A DNA stretch of 64,000 bases from Sipunculus nudus (lineage: Eukaryota; Annelida; Sipuncula; Golfingiida; Sipunculidae): positions 9,449,076-9,513,075 of the forward strand of contig CM049309.1 of the NCBI GenBank assembly GCA_026874595.1. Reading direction: 5' to 3'. The translations under genes and the position numbers were made by a program. How positions within the stretch are numbered: the stretch's first letter is position 1; each line of letters starts with the position of its first letter. Of the stretch, positions 44,001 through 55,013 are shown in pieces. Below the pieces are notes generated by a model. That model saw nothing but the letters and a program-made list of their open reading frames with translations, was not told where the DNA came from and did no database searches.

Positions 44001-47000
44001 AAAATTTTATCCTCTATGCTAAAGAGAGCCAGTGGAGATCTTATAAAATGGGTGAAATATGGTAATGTTTATGTGGTCCGAGTATAATCCTCGCAGCAGT
44101 ATTTTGAATTCTCTGCAGCTTAGATATTAGTCAGTCTGGTAGGCCATGTTACAAAGAGTTAGGGTGATCCAAATAAAGGCATGAATCAAGATTTCAATTG
44201 TTGGCCTATCCAGATACCTATGTATCCAATCAGTGTTTCACATGGCAAGGTATGCCCCTCTTTAAAGAGAAACCATATGACCCTGCAGGTTTAGGCATGA
44301 GTCAAATATGGCACCAACATTGCAGACACATTGCAATAGCATGATTGTGGCTTTTCCTATATTTATAATTGGGCTGGAGAACAGCATGGTCAGCTGGTTC
44401 TTGCTTCTTGTTATAAGGAATTCAGTCTTGTCATCATTAAAGTTATATGACATCTAAGACTTGACATCAGCCACACATTCTTCCATCATGTTTTTCCTAG
44501 CCTTAGGTAGCCTTGCTGGCAAAATCCCCTAAATTTAAAATCAGTCAGAAGGCGGTTTCAAATCCATATTAGACCATAAAGTATATATCATTTTTAAACC
44601 TGGCACAGAGCTCCTTCTAGTAGCATATGTGTTTACTAAATTCATATTCATTTTCATATGAAATTTTAACATTTTTGAAAATTTAATATTAAATGGTACA
44701 TAATTTTAAGCATCCAGTAACAGTATACCACTTTTAAAAATGGGCTAATTTTAAACTGTTTTTCATCTACTATGTTTCTTACATGTCTAAAAATGAAATT
44801 TATTATTTTTTGCTGAATCAAAATTTAAAATTCAATTTTAAGTTAGAAAGAAACATGATACAGGAAAAGGGAATTTTCCCCAGTGGTAGAAGGTTTTATC
44901 CTTAAGAACCTTGTGTTTTAATGAAGTGTTAGTCCAGGGTGAATGTAAATTCATAACAAGGGCAAGAGATAGCCTGACATAAGCTTACACAAACCTTTTT
45001 CTCCTCTGCCAATTGGTGGAGCCATTATGTTTGTGATAAACAAGATCCATTTCCCCCCCCCCCCCCCAATACAAGAACACTATAATTTTGATGTAATGAC
45101 AATTTAATAATGTATTTTATTTCTTCACTATCAGTCTATAGATAATACCTGCATTAACAAATTTTATAATCAGAGCTTTCATTCATAAAATGATACACAA
45201 AAAATGAAGTATACCATCAGTATATATCAATACATATCAGATAATGGATTGAGTGCATTGGAAATATATATTGTACCTATATTCAAAGTATAAACTTCTG
45301 AAGAAGGTGAAAGTTTTCACAACCTGCAGCCAACACGCCTGTCCTCTACTTGAAGCTGCCTGTGTTCTGGCAGTGAGACCTGACCTGTGATACAACCATT
45401 GATGTGGTATACAATCTTTGACTGCTTTCTAGTATTTATACATGTATACATATTCTCACAGGGCCAATATTGAAGAAAATTGCGGGACGAGGCATCGTCA
45501 GAACTCTGGGCCGCCTGTGACAGGGCTGGAGATCCTGATACAGGGCATCGTGAGTGCTGAACCTGGGGAAGATGCTGAGGTCAGTGTTTAAACATGTACA
45601 TAGTTAAAGGTAACATGAATGCTTACCAGCTCCATCTGAGTTCATATTTGAAATAACTCATAATTCATTATTCATGTGGACAACAGACATTTGCTTGAAA
45701 TAAAGTGATGAAGGACTTGGGTGAGGACTTCGGACTTAAGTCAGGACTCGTCCACACTTTTAGGGGTTGGACTCAGACTTGGACTCTAGGGTCCTGGGCT
45801 TGGTTTCAGTGTACATCTTAAGACAGTCTTTAGCTAAAGACCGGTCTTGAAGACCGAATTTAGAGTAAAGTTTGGTTTCAATATCCCAGACTGACTTGAA
45901 AGCAATTGTGATAAACATTTGATTTCTATGGTGACCCAAGACTGATTCCAGGCAGTTTTGACTGGGTCTTGAGGCACAGTACTATAAAATAATTGCAGTT
46001 TATGAAAGATTATATTATGAGAAGTGGATAATCACAAGAGTATTGTGTTTTTTGGTAATAACTGGCCCATCCAATGGCATTTCCATTGTGATAGAGGCCT
46101 GCATTGTAGCAGTATCACAATGAGTGTGCCTTATAGGGGTTCAGACACATGACTCTATATAAATTTCTCCTCATTACAGGACATTTCCTACAGCCAGCTG
46201 TTAGTGCCATGTAAACAGAGGAACTACAAACGCTTTGGGTCCAATGATGGCATCACATGGACCCCACCAGAAACCCAAACTTTATTTACTGGTGAGTCAG
46301 ATCACTCGGTACAGTGAAATCTAACTTACATGCAAGCAGGGGTAGAGCTTGGAGCCATGTTAGCAACACAAATGCGGCTGGCATGGACAAAAAGACAGCT
46401 GACTTTAGTAGTAAGCCAAGTTTCATGGCTCAACTCAGCTTGCAAAATGTCAGCTGGCTTAACCTGACCTGAATGCTTATTCATTTTATGATGTTACAAA
46501 GTACCCTTTCTATTAAAACAAGTTATCTATATTATGTGTAACCCATATAATTTTGGGGGTGCCAGGTTTGACCATGTATTAAAATGCAGGGAACTTCAAC
46601 TTTGCCAGTCAGTATCAAAATAAAAAAAAGTAACTTTGTATTAGTCTGAATATTAGTCCTAATGGCATTGAAAAGTGTCAGTATATGCTTCAGAAAAATG
46701 GGGCCTATTTTAGAACAGATAATGTCTAGTTAAACACTGAAATTATTAAACATTGAAATTATTAAAATTTGAAACTTTTATCATTGACAGAGGGTGATGG
46801 GAGTGGGGAACATTATGACCCTAATCTTCTTGACAACCCTGAGCTGGGAGCTGGTAAACATCGCACAGTCATGACATTCCCTTCATATGTGGTGAGTACA
46901 ACGTATAGATCTTCAAAATGCTGAAACTGTGATAAAACTTCAAGTGATTTCCCCAGCTGTACACTGGGGCTTTGTGCAGCATGTTGCGTAAATTTGTATC

Positions 47001-50000
47001 GCAAAATGTTTCATATTCCCAGTATGCTGAAACAAATGAGGTTCTATTTTCATGTATTAAAATCATAGGTCTAAATACCTTTATGGTATTTTTTGGATCA
47101 TTTCTAGTTTTACATAAATTTGAGAATATAATCAAAATATAATATTCAAAGAAGGATTTATTTTAGGAATTATACCCTGTACAGAACTCTGTATCAATAA
47201 ACAAGCTTTATATTGTGGGTTAACATAATTTTCCTCCTTCATCTACAGACTTCAGTCATAGATTATGTGAAGCCATCAGATTTGAAGAGAGAGCTGAATG
47301 ATAAATTCCGAGAGCGGTATCCAAATATACAACTGACACTGAGCAAGCTGCGCAGTCTGAAGAGGGACCTCAAGAAAATAGCATTCTCAAAGGTAAAATG
47401 ACAGTGGTCCATTATGTCTGGTACAGCTCATGGATTTGTATACACCTAGTACCTGTCAATGATGAGTCATATTATGGTGTACCCACTTGTCTGTCTGTCT
47501 GTCCGTCGGTTAACTTTTTGTGTTGCCACAATAACTTACCAGGGCTTTAATGGATTTTCCGGAAACTCACTATAACAACTTACCAATAGATTATCTTGCC
47601 CAAGCTCGATTATAGGCAAAATCCATGCATATTTAATAAGGTCAGAGGTCACTAGGCTACTTTGTGGTGTTGCTGCAATAACTTACCAGGAAAATGATGG
47701 ATTTTTATATTAGATAATTACCTAGAGTTTATTTAGATGTACACAGAATAAGCGAGAAATCATAAATGCTGTAGAAAAGGAAACTGAATAGCTGGCTTTA
47801 AGCAGATATAAAGTGAAAACTTAATGATTATGATAATGATAACTTACTGATCTTTTTCAGTGTGGCATTGACCTGTGGACAGTGGCTCAGTCTTATGTTT
47901 TCTTTGAAAAAATCATCATGAAGGTTTGTCCCATTTGCTTACACTATATCAGTTGTGGTTATGTTTATCTGTATAAAACTGAAACTCATACATGCATATA
48001 TATTTATATGCATGAACTTGCAAAAGTGTTCATTTGGTATAGCTGATGCATACACCTCTGGGGCACAATAAATGTGATTTTTTGCCAGCTTGCAGGAAGT
48101 TTGTCACATTACGGGATATCTCAAATGTACTGTAGTTTCTTGTGTAAATGGAAGAGAAAAACCACTGGCTTGCAGAGCCAGAAGTCTTATTTATGCGGGC
48201 AAGCATGATTCAGCCAGATGTTTATAAGCACTGTCCTATCGGACCATCCCTGCCATATCAGCTTATATATACGCTGTGAACTCTTGTTTACTTAATATGA
48301 TCATTGAACATATACCGGTATGAGGCTGCAATTAATTATTGGTATGGTGCAAGGAAGATAAAATGAAACTTGCAAAACATGACATTTATCCGTATATGAA
48401 ATACCATGTGTATAGCTTTGCCCTAAATTATTATACGAGTCCGTTGATACAAGGTAAAGTTCAAGACCATATTAGATTTCAGGATAATTTTAATGAAAAA
48501 CATTATGCTCAGTGCACCCACAGCTGTATACATTGAATAAATGGGCTAGACAGGCTGTCCACCAGGGATGGTAGTTGCTTGCCTGCTATTTTTCAGGCAG
48601 GCAGGCAGGCAGGCATATTCTACTTCCATATACAAGAGTATCTGCATAAGCAGTATCCTGTATATGAGTTAAATATGTTGATATGGTAGATATAAACAAC
48701 ATAAAATGTTAATCCATTTTCAGCTGTACATTTACAATGTAATTTTGCAATATTAATATATAATCACTGGAATGATGATTTGGCAACAGCTGCATTTTTT
48801 ATGATTAAAACTGAGGTCTTTATTCACTCCATGTTCATTTATAACTATAGGAATGAGAATTTTGCATTATTAATACATGTAATGGATTCTTGGAAGGGTA
48901 TAATGCAAGAGCAGCAGTAACAGTAATGCGGGGTCTTAACCCTGTGATTGCACTGGATTAAACAGATTTAACTCAGAACATGTATCAGAACTAGGGCTGT
49001 ATCAAATGTCTGAGCTCTCGAGTGGTTGTGATCTATGCACGAAATCTGAGAACAACTATATGCAACTGCACTATTGCCAATACACGAATCTTTTGAGAAA
49101 CCTTAATAGCGTTTAATACAGCAAGTAATAAATTTTAAAAAAATGTCAGATTAGAACAAACTTGATCTAAAATTCTGTAATTTGCTGTGTCCTCAGTAAT
49201 ACAGGGTAAAAGCTGGTAGTCGCTGGCTTCAGGTCTGGACTGGTGAGGTCCAGGACATGGGGAACACCAGGGCTACTTGTCAAAACTTTTTTTCAGGCTA
49301 TGAAAGTGAAAAGTAGTATGCATGTCAATGATAAACAGTGCTGAACTGTTCATTTGTCATACCCTGTCGCTGGAAATCATTAGCTCCGGCTTATTCCTTG
49401 CAATGAATTTTACAGGGCAAATGGTTCACAAACTGATTTGCATAATATGCCATCCTGTATCATGAATCAGTATGTCTAGCAAGCTGCCTTGCAATTCACA
49501 GCCCTTATCAGAACCATATGGCTTCTTTAATACCACATCTGGTTCAAATGGAAGCTCTTATATACCCCAATGGATTGCATTCAAATTATACATTAGAGCC
49601 GTTACCATAAAGAGACCATAATATATTTACCATAAATACTACAATTAATACCATGGAACTAGTGCTCATTCACAAAAAAAAATATCTATGAAAAATAGGA
49701 GTGTTCACAACAGGGGGTGAAACAATGAATACATCACACATATTTAGGCCACATTGCACATCTGTAACAGTGTCATGAATAGAAGTTCTAATGTTTACAG
49801 GGTTTGATCAACAAGCCTAACAGGAAGCTGTGTGCTGGAGCTTGTCTGATGCTGTCAGCAAAGCTTAATGATATCAAAGGTTCAGACCTGTCAGATTTAA
49901 TTGAGGTGAGTTGTTAGAAACAGCAATGAATGATAACTACCTGCAATTTTATTAATTTTCAGACATCTTGTTAAAATTGTTAATCTATCATGACTGAAGG

Positions 50001-50438
50001 TCAAAAATTACTACATCATTACACACTATTACACATCATTACATGTTACATTATTATATAACAAATTATTACATTTAAATCATAATTATATTACCTAATT
50101 TCATTTACTACACTGCTATGACCTGTTTTATAACAACCAAGTATATGTGCCACTTTTTATGTTATATGTATCAAAATAAGTTATTTGGACTGGGTTACAT
50201 GTAAAACATGCCGTTTGCTTTAAAACTTGCATTATTTAAACTTATTTTTTTTAAATAATTAATAATAATTATTATTAAAACTATCATAATTTTCCAGGAA
50301 ATTGAAGATTCGTTCAAGCTACACAGGAAGGAGCTCCTGACTTATGAATTTGCTGTCCTCGTGGCTTTGGAGTTTGCACTTCATGTACCGGACATGGACA
50401 TATACAATCACTACCAACGTCTCATCTACTCCAGCTGA
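34647..50438 (+). CDS. CABLES: CABLES-family protein (CDK5 and ABL1 enzyme substrate), 11 coding exons
   Basis: In vertebrates CABLES proteins link CDK2/3/5 to ABL-family tyrosine kinases and affect cell-cycle control and neurite outgrowth. Joined exons (34647-35002, 39038-39153, 42105-42234, 42852-42938, 45462-45579, 46180-46291, 46791-46891, 47249-47392, 47861-47923, 49801-49905, 50298-50438) give 490 codons plus stop, with all junctions GT-AG and phase-consistent. N-terminal motif [17 protein letters not shown] matches the family signature. The middle is serine-rich and probably disordered, then a conserved FAVFSFLPY block. The C-terminal 150 residues form the cyclin-box-like domain ([59 protein letters not shown]). 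Size is close to human CABLES2 and shorter than CABLES1; one invertebrate gene probably corresponds to both. The gene diverges from MIB1 at 2.7 kb. Confidence 0.94.
35003..36006. other. CABLES intron 1, 5' part, nothing recognised
   Basis: AT-rich intron sequence without repeats. Confidence 0.55.
36007..36340. repeat. 167-bp tandem duplication
   Basis: The segment beginning GGATGTGTTAGTAAAAAGC is present at 36007 and again at 36174, with only a handful of differences (for example GGCTTTGG against GGCTTGGG). Confidence 0.92.
36657..37831. mobile_element. Foldback-type element with long modular inverted repeats
   Basis: Termini TATATGTCGAGGCCCAGATT (36657) and, inverted, AATCTGGGCCTTGACATATA (37812) match with one difference, and inverted homology continues about 160 bp inward. 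Both arms (36657-36985; about 37660-37831) are strings of palindromic modules such as CCCAGATTAAAATTTTGATC and CAGTTTTAAACTGGGCC. The centre is AT-rich and non-coding. Flanks are TA-rich, so the target duplication is not readable. Confidence 0.85.
37835..37858. repeat. (TA)n microsatellite
   Basis: Short TA run directly abutting the foldback element. Confidence 0.9.
38395..38755. repeat. 30-bp minisatellite, about 11 copies
   Basis: Unit pattern CTGGTCACTACAGAATGTGC followed by a variable ATT-rich 10-mer. Because the period is a multiple of three, the minus strand reads as a 10-residue repeat (VVTKILTAHF type), which explains an apparent frame there. In CABLES intron 1, 0.3 kb upstream of exon 2. 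Confidence 0.9.
39038..39153 (+). CDS. CABLES: CABLES exon 2 (predicted by phase and coding character)
   Basis: Encodes [19 protein letters not shown] and [15 protein letters not shown], a basic/serine-rich stretch. Acceptor CTACTTTTAG/GACC and donor GCAGCAT/GTGAGT give phases that fit exon 1 (phase 2) and exon 3 (phase 1) exactly. The acceptor tract is short and I do not recognise close family identity here, so this is the least certain exon. Confidence 0.7.
39154..40445. other. CABLES intron 2, 5' part, nothing recognised
   Basis: AT-rich intron apart from the microsatellite at 39840. Confidence 0.5.
39840..39869. repeat. (TA)n microsatellite, interrupted
   Basis: Two short TA runs separated by one T. 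Confidence 0.9.
40450..40780 (+). mobile_element. tRNA-derived SINE
   Basis: B box GTTCGAATC at 40508-40516 sits in a T-arm-like hairpin (TGAG-TTCGAAT-CTCA). A weak A box precedes it (TCTAAGAGGTGG, 40465). An intact acceptor stem is absent. The ~250-bp body is relatively GC-rich and ends in AGATAAAATAAAGG. Directly abuts the MITE at 40797. Confidence 0.7.
40797..41298. mobile_element. TTAA-flanked MITE, copy 3
   Basis: Begins TTAAAGGGACATTATC and ends TAGGTGATTGGGCCCCTTTAA. The right terminus is the inverse of the left end of the 33253 element. 502 bp between and including the TTAA sites. The interior has a long imperfect inverted repeat (CCTTGTTATGG against CCATAACAAGG). Confidence 0.75.
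41299..42104. other. CABLES intron 2, 3' part
   Basis: AT-rich; contains a 22-T run at 41833-41854. Nothing else recognised. Confidence 0.5.
42105..42234 (+). CDS. CABLES: CABLES exon 3
   Basis: Encodes a serine/threonine-rich stretch ([18 protein letters not shown]) and then [18 protein letters not shown], which lines up with the family block that precedes the FAVFS motif. Acceptor ATGATTCAG/TG; donor GGGCAG/GTAAGC, phase 2. Confidence 0.82.
42235..42851. other. CABLES intron 3, nothing recognised
   Basis: AT-rich intron. Confidence 0.5.
42852..42938 (+). CDS. CABLES: CABLES exon 4: FAVFSFLPY block
   Basis: Encodes [17 protein letters not shown] and [10 protein letters not shown], corresponding to the conserved central strand-like block of CABLES1/2. 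Acceptor TTCTTACAG/GG; donor CAGTCT/GTAAGT, phase 2. Confidence 0.9.
43266..43293. repeat. Purine tract with 16-G run
   Basis: GGGGGGAAGGGA followed by an uninterrupted G run; potential G-quadruplex on the CABLES coding strand, intron 4. Confidence 0.9.
43556..44545 (-). pseudogene. Broken non-LTR retrotransposon (LINE) ORF2 3' part
   Basis: Minus strand reads, with frameshifts and stops, as the C-terminal part of a CR1/jockey-like reverse transcriptase. [10 protein letters not shown] is followed by a TAG (44451-44453) where the family has Trp, then [17 protein letters not shown]. Further pieces are [17 protein letters not shown] and remnants of the [10 protein letters not shown]-type block around 44100. 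A 43800 region resembles the GDRAF..AAPSLW element near the ORF end. The 3' end near 43560-43600 has an AAGCGCTTTTTATAAATAAA-type tail on the minus strand. Clearly inactive. Inserted in CABLES intron 4, antisense to the gene. Confidence 0.8.
45053..45067. repeat. Poly-C run (15)
   Basis: Uninterrupted C run in CABLES intron 4. Confidence 0.95.
45462..45579 (+). CDS. CABLES: CABLES exon 5
   Basis: Encodes polar residues and then [17 protein letters not shown], matching the family segment with a hydrophobic run followed by acidic residues. Acceptor TCTCACAG/GGCC; donor GCTGAG/GTCAGT, phase 0. Confidence 0.88.
45580..46179. other. CABLES intron 5
   Basis: 45706-45800 is a degenerate GGACTTGG/GACTC tract like 13968-14075; the rest is unremarkable. 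Confidence 0.5.
46180..46291 (+). CDS. CABLES: CABLES exon 6
   Basis: Encodes [19 protein letters not shown] and [14 protein letters not shown]. The SYxxLL pattern matches the vertebrate SYAKFL position. Acceptor CATTACAG/GAC; donor TTTACTG/GTGAGT, phase 1. Confidence 0.87.
46292..46790. other. CABLES intron 6, nothing recognised
   Basis: AT-rich intron. Confidence 0.5.
46791..46891 (+). CDS. CABLES: CABLES exon 7: lead into the cyclin-box-like domain
   Basis: Encodes an acidic/glycine start, then [18 protein letters not shown] and the hydrophobic TVMTFPSYV. The YDPNLLD-P-GKH pattern is diagnostic for CABLES. Acceptor TTGACAG/AG; donor TATGTG/GTGAGT, phase 0. Confidence 0.93.
46892..47248. 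other. CABLES intron 7, nothing recognised
   Basis: AT-rich intron; apparent frames on the minus strand overlap exon 7 antisense and have no coding support. Confidence 0.5.
47249..47392 (+). CDS. CABLES: CABLES exon 8: cyclin-box-like domain
   Basis: Encodes [18 protein letters not shown] and [15 protein letters not shown]; nearly every position is typical of the family. Acceptor CTACAG/ACT; donor TCAAAG/GTAAAA, phase 0. Confidence 0.96.
47443..47720 (-). mobile_element. Transposable-element fragment with GTCTGTCC tail
   Basis: Reverse-oriented relative of 6840-7060: TATTATGGTGTACCCACTTG, then TCTGTCTGTCTGTCCGTCGG, then TGCCACAATAACTTACCAGG. In CABLES intron 8. Confidence 0.6.
47861..47923 (+). 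CDS. CABLES: CABLES exon 9: cyclin-box-like domain
   Basis: Twenty-one codons beginning [17 protein letters not shown], one cyclin-fold helix. Acceptor TTTTTCAG/TG; donor ATGAAG/GTTTGT, phase 0. Confidence 0.94.
47924..49800. other. CABLES intron 9, no gene
   Basis: AT-rich; a (CAGG)n microsatellite lies at 48594-48615. Nothing else recognised. Confidence 0.5.
49801..49905 (+). CDS. CABLES: CABLES exon 10: cyclin-box-like domain
   Basis: Encodes [18 protein letters not shown] and [17 protein letters not shown], containing the family signature NRKLCAGAC. Acceptor TTTACAG/GGT; donor ATTGAG/GTGAGT, phase 0. Confidence 0.96.
49906..50297. other. CABLES intron 10, nothing recognised
   Basis: Strongly AT-rich (repeated ATTACAC/ATCATTACAC words at 50010-50040). 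Confidence 0.5.
50298..50438 (+). CDS. CABLES: CABLES exon 11: C-terminus and stop
   Basis: Encodes [31 protein letters not shown] and HYQRLIYSS, then TGA at 50436-50438. Acceptor TTTTCCAG/GAA. The protein ends at the same place as vertebrate CABLES proteins. Confidence 0.96.
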   Translation, partial: EIEDSFKLHRKELLTYEFAVLVALEFALHVPDMDIYNHYQRLIYSS

Positions 50439-51089
50439 TGACACCTGGTGGCCAGAATCAAAACTACAGGACAAAATAATTACACACCTCTGATAGTCAA
50501 AGGGTAATAAAACGAGTTGGAAAGGTTCAGAGTAAATTATGTTAATTACATCAGGGGTAATATACAAATGATATAATTGTTCAGAGTCAGAGAGTAATTT
50601 ATGTTAATTGCATCACAATCAGAGTTTAACATCGTCAGTTGAAAAGCCTGTTAGCTACAGATATCTGTCATACCAAGGCATATCTATCACAGTTGTGTAC
50701 TGTAATGGTAGGCCAATTCAATAGGTGTCCTGGATGAAAGCCATTTAAGGAATGTCCAAACTGGCTGTTGACCAGTTCCCTGGGCATATAAGGAATGTCC
50801 TAACTGGCTGTCAACTGGTACCCTGTGCCCATTTAAACATAAGACATTGACAGGCATATAACCAGCCTTTTTTCAGTGTTTTTTGCTATCACTGAATATT
50901 AAATAGACTGATACCTCTGCCATAGAGCTCAACTTCATTGATTAAACCAGTTTTTGAAAGGTCACAGAAGTCAGAAATTCAGTATTTATGTCTCAAATCA
51001 TGAAGGGTTATTATAGTGTAATACATATCTAAACTGTTATAAACTAAGCAAGTGTGTCCACAGCTCCTATATAAACATACTGCACTGTA

Positions 51090-51440
51090 TTCACAAGAGT
51101 ACAGCTCTGCTGGTCAGGGATTGTTTGTAGAGAACTCCTTTCCCCACAATGCACTGGGGCTTCTAAATACACTAGGGGCGTAGGCATAAATATTGTTAAG
51201 ACAGTTATGAAATCCATTAAAATATAATCAGTGAGAATTGTGTCAAGGAACATAAATGTTTTGTGGTTAAGACTTGAGGGAATAAATAATATATTTCAAG
51301 AATGCCCATGTGCAGTTTAACCAGTCTTTCCATTGAATTGTGGCAAATTTTGAGACAAGTACTAGTAGTCTTGACATTCCCAAAATTCCTAACTGGATTG
51401 GATGACTTTGAGGAGAAATGACCTCTGGCAGAAGGATGTT
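51090..51440 (+). repeat. Dispersed ~380-bp repeat, copy C
   Basis: Third same-strand copy of the 4956/27194 repeat: ACAAGAGTACAGCTCTGCTG, GCACTGGGGCTTCTAAATAC, TCTGGCAGAAGGATG. Confidence 0.8.
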
Positions 51441-51834
51441 ATATAAAGGATGTATAAGGATGATATAAAGCGACCACCTGGAAAATGACTTGTATGTGCC
51501 TGTCAGTATTATAAAAGCTCAATTCTGCTGTAATAGTGTAGGCTACCAGACTATTGCACCTGTTGCATAATGCAAAAAAAAAAAAAAGATTCACTAATAC
51601 AGGAAAATGTTTATGTAGTCAGCTGATCACAATGGCAGCATAAAAAGTGTGGACAATGTTCATATTCAGTTCAATTAGTGTATAGCGCTGTGACGTTAGA
51701 TGTTATTTCATCTGGTGCATTTAAGCCATATTTACATTGAATGTAGCATAATATTACAAGCTTAGTTAGGAATGCCACACAGAATTATGTGCCTCTGTTA
51801 TATCACCAATATAAAGCAGTTTCTCATATTTATA

Positions 51835-51838
<4 letters not shown>

Positions 51839-51901
<63 letters not shown>

Positions 51902-51935
51902 ATGTATGTATGTATATGTATATGTTTATTATTGC
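51839..51935. repeat. (TA)n/(TATG)n compound microsatellite
   Basis: About 50 bases of TA passing into TATG/TATATG repeats. Confidence 0.97.
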
Positions 51936-52099
51936 TATTATTATCTAAGTAGATTCAACATTTAGATATGTCCAGCAGTGTTTTGTAAAACAGAATTTAC
52001 TTAAGTTCATTCAGAAGTATACACTAACAGTGTGAATTTTATATCCATTTTCTTTCAATTCAGTGTCAGATATCCATATTCTTTTCATTTTTGTGTATG

Positions 52100-52102
<3 letters not shown>

Positions 52103-52183
<81 letters not shown>
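52103..52183. repeat. (TA)n microsatellite
   Basis: About 80 uninterrupted bases of TA. Confidence 0.97.
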
Positions 52184-52185
<2 letters not shown>

Positions 52186-55013
52186 TATGAATGAATGAGT
52201 GATCAGTTAGCTTGCTATATTCACATTTACTTTGACACACAGTGAAAGAATCACACAAAATTAACCTTATTATTTATAATATTAAATGGGAAAAAAAATG
52301 TAACATAATTATCTAAAGTTGGTTCGAGGAAGTACAAACATAGATTGGATGAAGGTTTGTAGGTTCAAGTTGAATCTTTACATTCTTAAGCATATTATTT
52401 GGAATGAATTAAGACATACTCAATGTCAACTGCTATGAAGCTCCATAGTTCAGATTAGGCTTTTATTTGAATGAATAAGCATATAACCTCTGATATATTT
52501 GGGAACTTCTTACACTGATTAATCCAGCAGTAATTACATTACAGTCGTGCCTTTGTAACCTTTGACCTGCAGCTGTTACTGTTGTTAACACTGATGTTTG
52601 TACTTAACCTGCATATACAATGTGATTGAGAAATAACAAAAGTAGACTGCTTCAGTTTCCTTGGTTGGAAGATGCTTGGACACTTACATATACATTCACT
52701 ATGTTAGCATTGTATAAACAAGCTTCATTGCATTTATTTAATGTTTCTTAAATACATGTGGCTTTGTTTGCTTCATTGTTAGTCAATGATATTTATAATT
52801 CAGCTAAAGTGGAACCAATCCTTATGGGCACCTCTGTACAGCGGGCACTTTATATTCAGGGACACTCACAGGCTGTCCCTTGAAAATTTACTATTTATTA
52901 TCATATAATTATTTTACTCTGCAGTTCTTTGATCTGTAGCAGAAAGCCTATCAACCATTTGAAAAGCTTTTTCAGTGTGCGTCGTTATCAAATGTCCACA
53001 GTGGTTTTCCTGACTTAAGGTAAGAGGTGCTGGGGTGATCCATTTGGGTACTAGATGTGAAAATTACAGGGGTATTGGTGCTCTTTGTGGCAACGTTTGT
53101 TTTCTCAGATCTTAATTATTATTTCTATAGTGTCTATGACAGGACCAACGATCTCCTGATGGCTCAACTGATGTTGATCAGCTCAAATTTAGCAGACATC
53201 AGATGTGTCAGTTGAGCAAATCTTATGAGTGGGTATACAAATTCAGTGATGGGTAAACATAATATAAACACTTAATGCACAACAGTATAATGAATGCCAA
53301 ATTCAAACTCTGTAGAACTACCTTCTCAATTAAGGCTATACTTGAAAGTGCTATTTTCTATTTCCCTTTCTTACAAAACTTTCTTTAAATTTATTTAACT
53401 GCCAATCAGTGTAAGCCTTTAGACTGCAATAAAGTAGGTCACAAAATTCATAACCTTTCTACTAAGGGTACCTTTAAAGGCAGAATATCTGGTCCTTTGA
53501 CCTGAGGTTCCACTGTATATACAATTTTCTGCTTAAATTATCAAGTTTGTAATACCTTTCTGAAAAACAAAGTCATAATAAATAAAATACTATGACAGAT
53601 GTGTCACCCAGTGAAACAAACCACCAGTATGGGATAATACTGGCCCATTTGTGAGTTTGATTTGTTTACCAGATTTTCAAATACTGTTCAGTTCTTAATT
53701 TTAGCTACATGACTGTGTACAGAGTTTTAAAATGTGATTATATACTTTAAATTTCATTTGATATGGAGAAGTGTGTATTGCTATATTAATCATCTTTTGG
53801 TCCAAGTTACTAAATGTTCAAATTGAAGAAAGGATATGAACTTATTTAGCCAGATCTGCGTTTGTAGCACAGATACATAAATCATGAATAATTGAGAGAA
53901 CTCTACCCAATAATGAGTATGTTTCATGAATATTAAGCAATAAAAGTTATCATGTTTTACAGGGTATTAATTGACTTGTGGGACTGTGTACTCATGTATG
54001 CATACTTAGTGAATAGGATGCTGCAGCATTGTTCTCAGTCTTATAATTATTATAAATAGGTGGAATAATTAATTGCATAACACAAGATGTATGACTTCAA
54101 ATGGATCTATTAAATGTTCATAAGATGCTACTTTTCAATTGAGTACACACGCAAATAGGACTGTATTTATTTCAAGATAAGTGTTAAAACAGTTTTTAAT
54201 GGTTATTTGATATTTTTTGTGTGATTAATTTTTAATATTTAAAGATCTATAAAAAAAAAATGGCACACCACTTGCGTCAGTCGTGTACACTAAGGACTCT
54301 CTTATTCAGGATAAATCTTCTGAATTTACTGGTCAGTGGCTGGCTCTTAGGTCTGTGCTTATATTTCTTTCTTTTTGTGAACACCAAATGAAGGTAGTTG
54401 TGTCAGGAGTGTACACTAAGGAGACTCTTATCGAGGATAAACCTCCTGGATGCTTGCATAATATATAAGTATAAAAAAAATTGGCTTGCAGGTGAAATTA
54501 CATCTGCATGCCATGGGTCTACAGGCCAATTAGAATTTCACTCCCTGAGTGAACATCCATGTAGAGATGAACTATTATCTCGAATGAAATGTTTCATGTA
54601 GCTCTTTTTAAGTGTATAACTGTAGTGCTTTAGGGGCAGCACAGGTTTGGAATGAGAGGTTGTTTAGGTGAGTGTGTTTTCATGGAAAATACTGTAAAGA
54701 CAGTAAGGGAAAATGGTATTTATACAGGAGTGTACACTGTGTATATAATGGGCAGTGACCCTTAAAAACTATGTTAAGGACTGTGATATAATATGATCTT
54801 AAAATTTTACTTTTTGTTATAATCTAAATCACTACCTTTGACTAGTCAGTTATATATAATGTATGAAATGTTGAATATTAGTTATTGACATTGATGGAAT
54901 GTACATGTTCATGTGACACTGTTGCTATTTGCTCTGATCATAAAAAATCATCATGTTTAAGGACATCATCAGCGGATAATTATGGTTATGTAGGAAACAG
55001 CTTTGGGAAATAT

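Larger units (their letters stand above)
50439..55013 (+). other. CABLES 3' UTR / downstream sequence
   Basis: No coding signal. The first AATAAA is at 50506-50511, so a short 3' UTR is possible. Contains a dispersed repeat at 51090-51440, two long TA microsatellites (51839-51935, 52103-52183) and two short stretches of TACAGTG-type repeat near 52806 and 53510. How much of this is transcribed cannot be decided from sequence. Confidence 0.4.

Noticed and set aside
43778-44002. 74-codon plus-strand frame
   Set aside because: Antisense to the LINE remnant; the coding similarity is on the minus strand.
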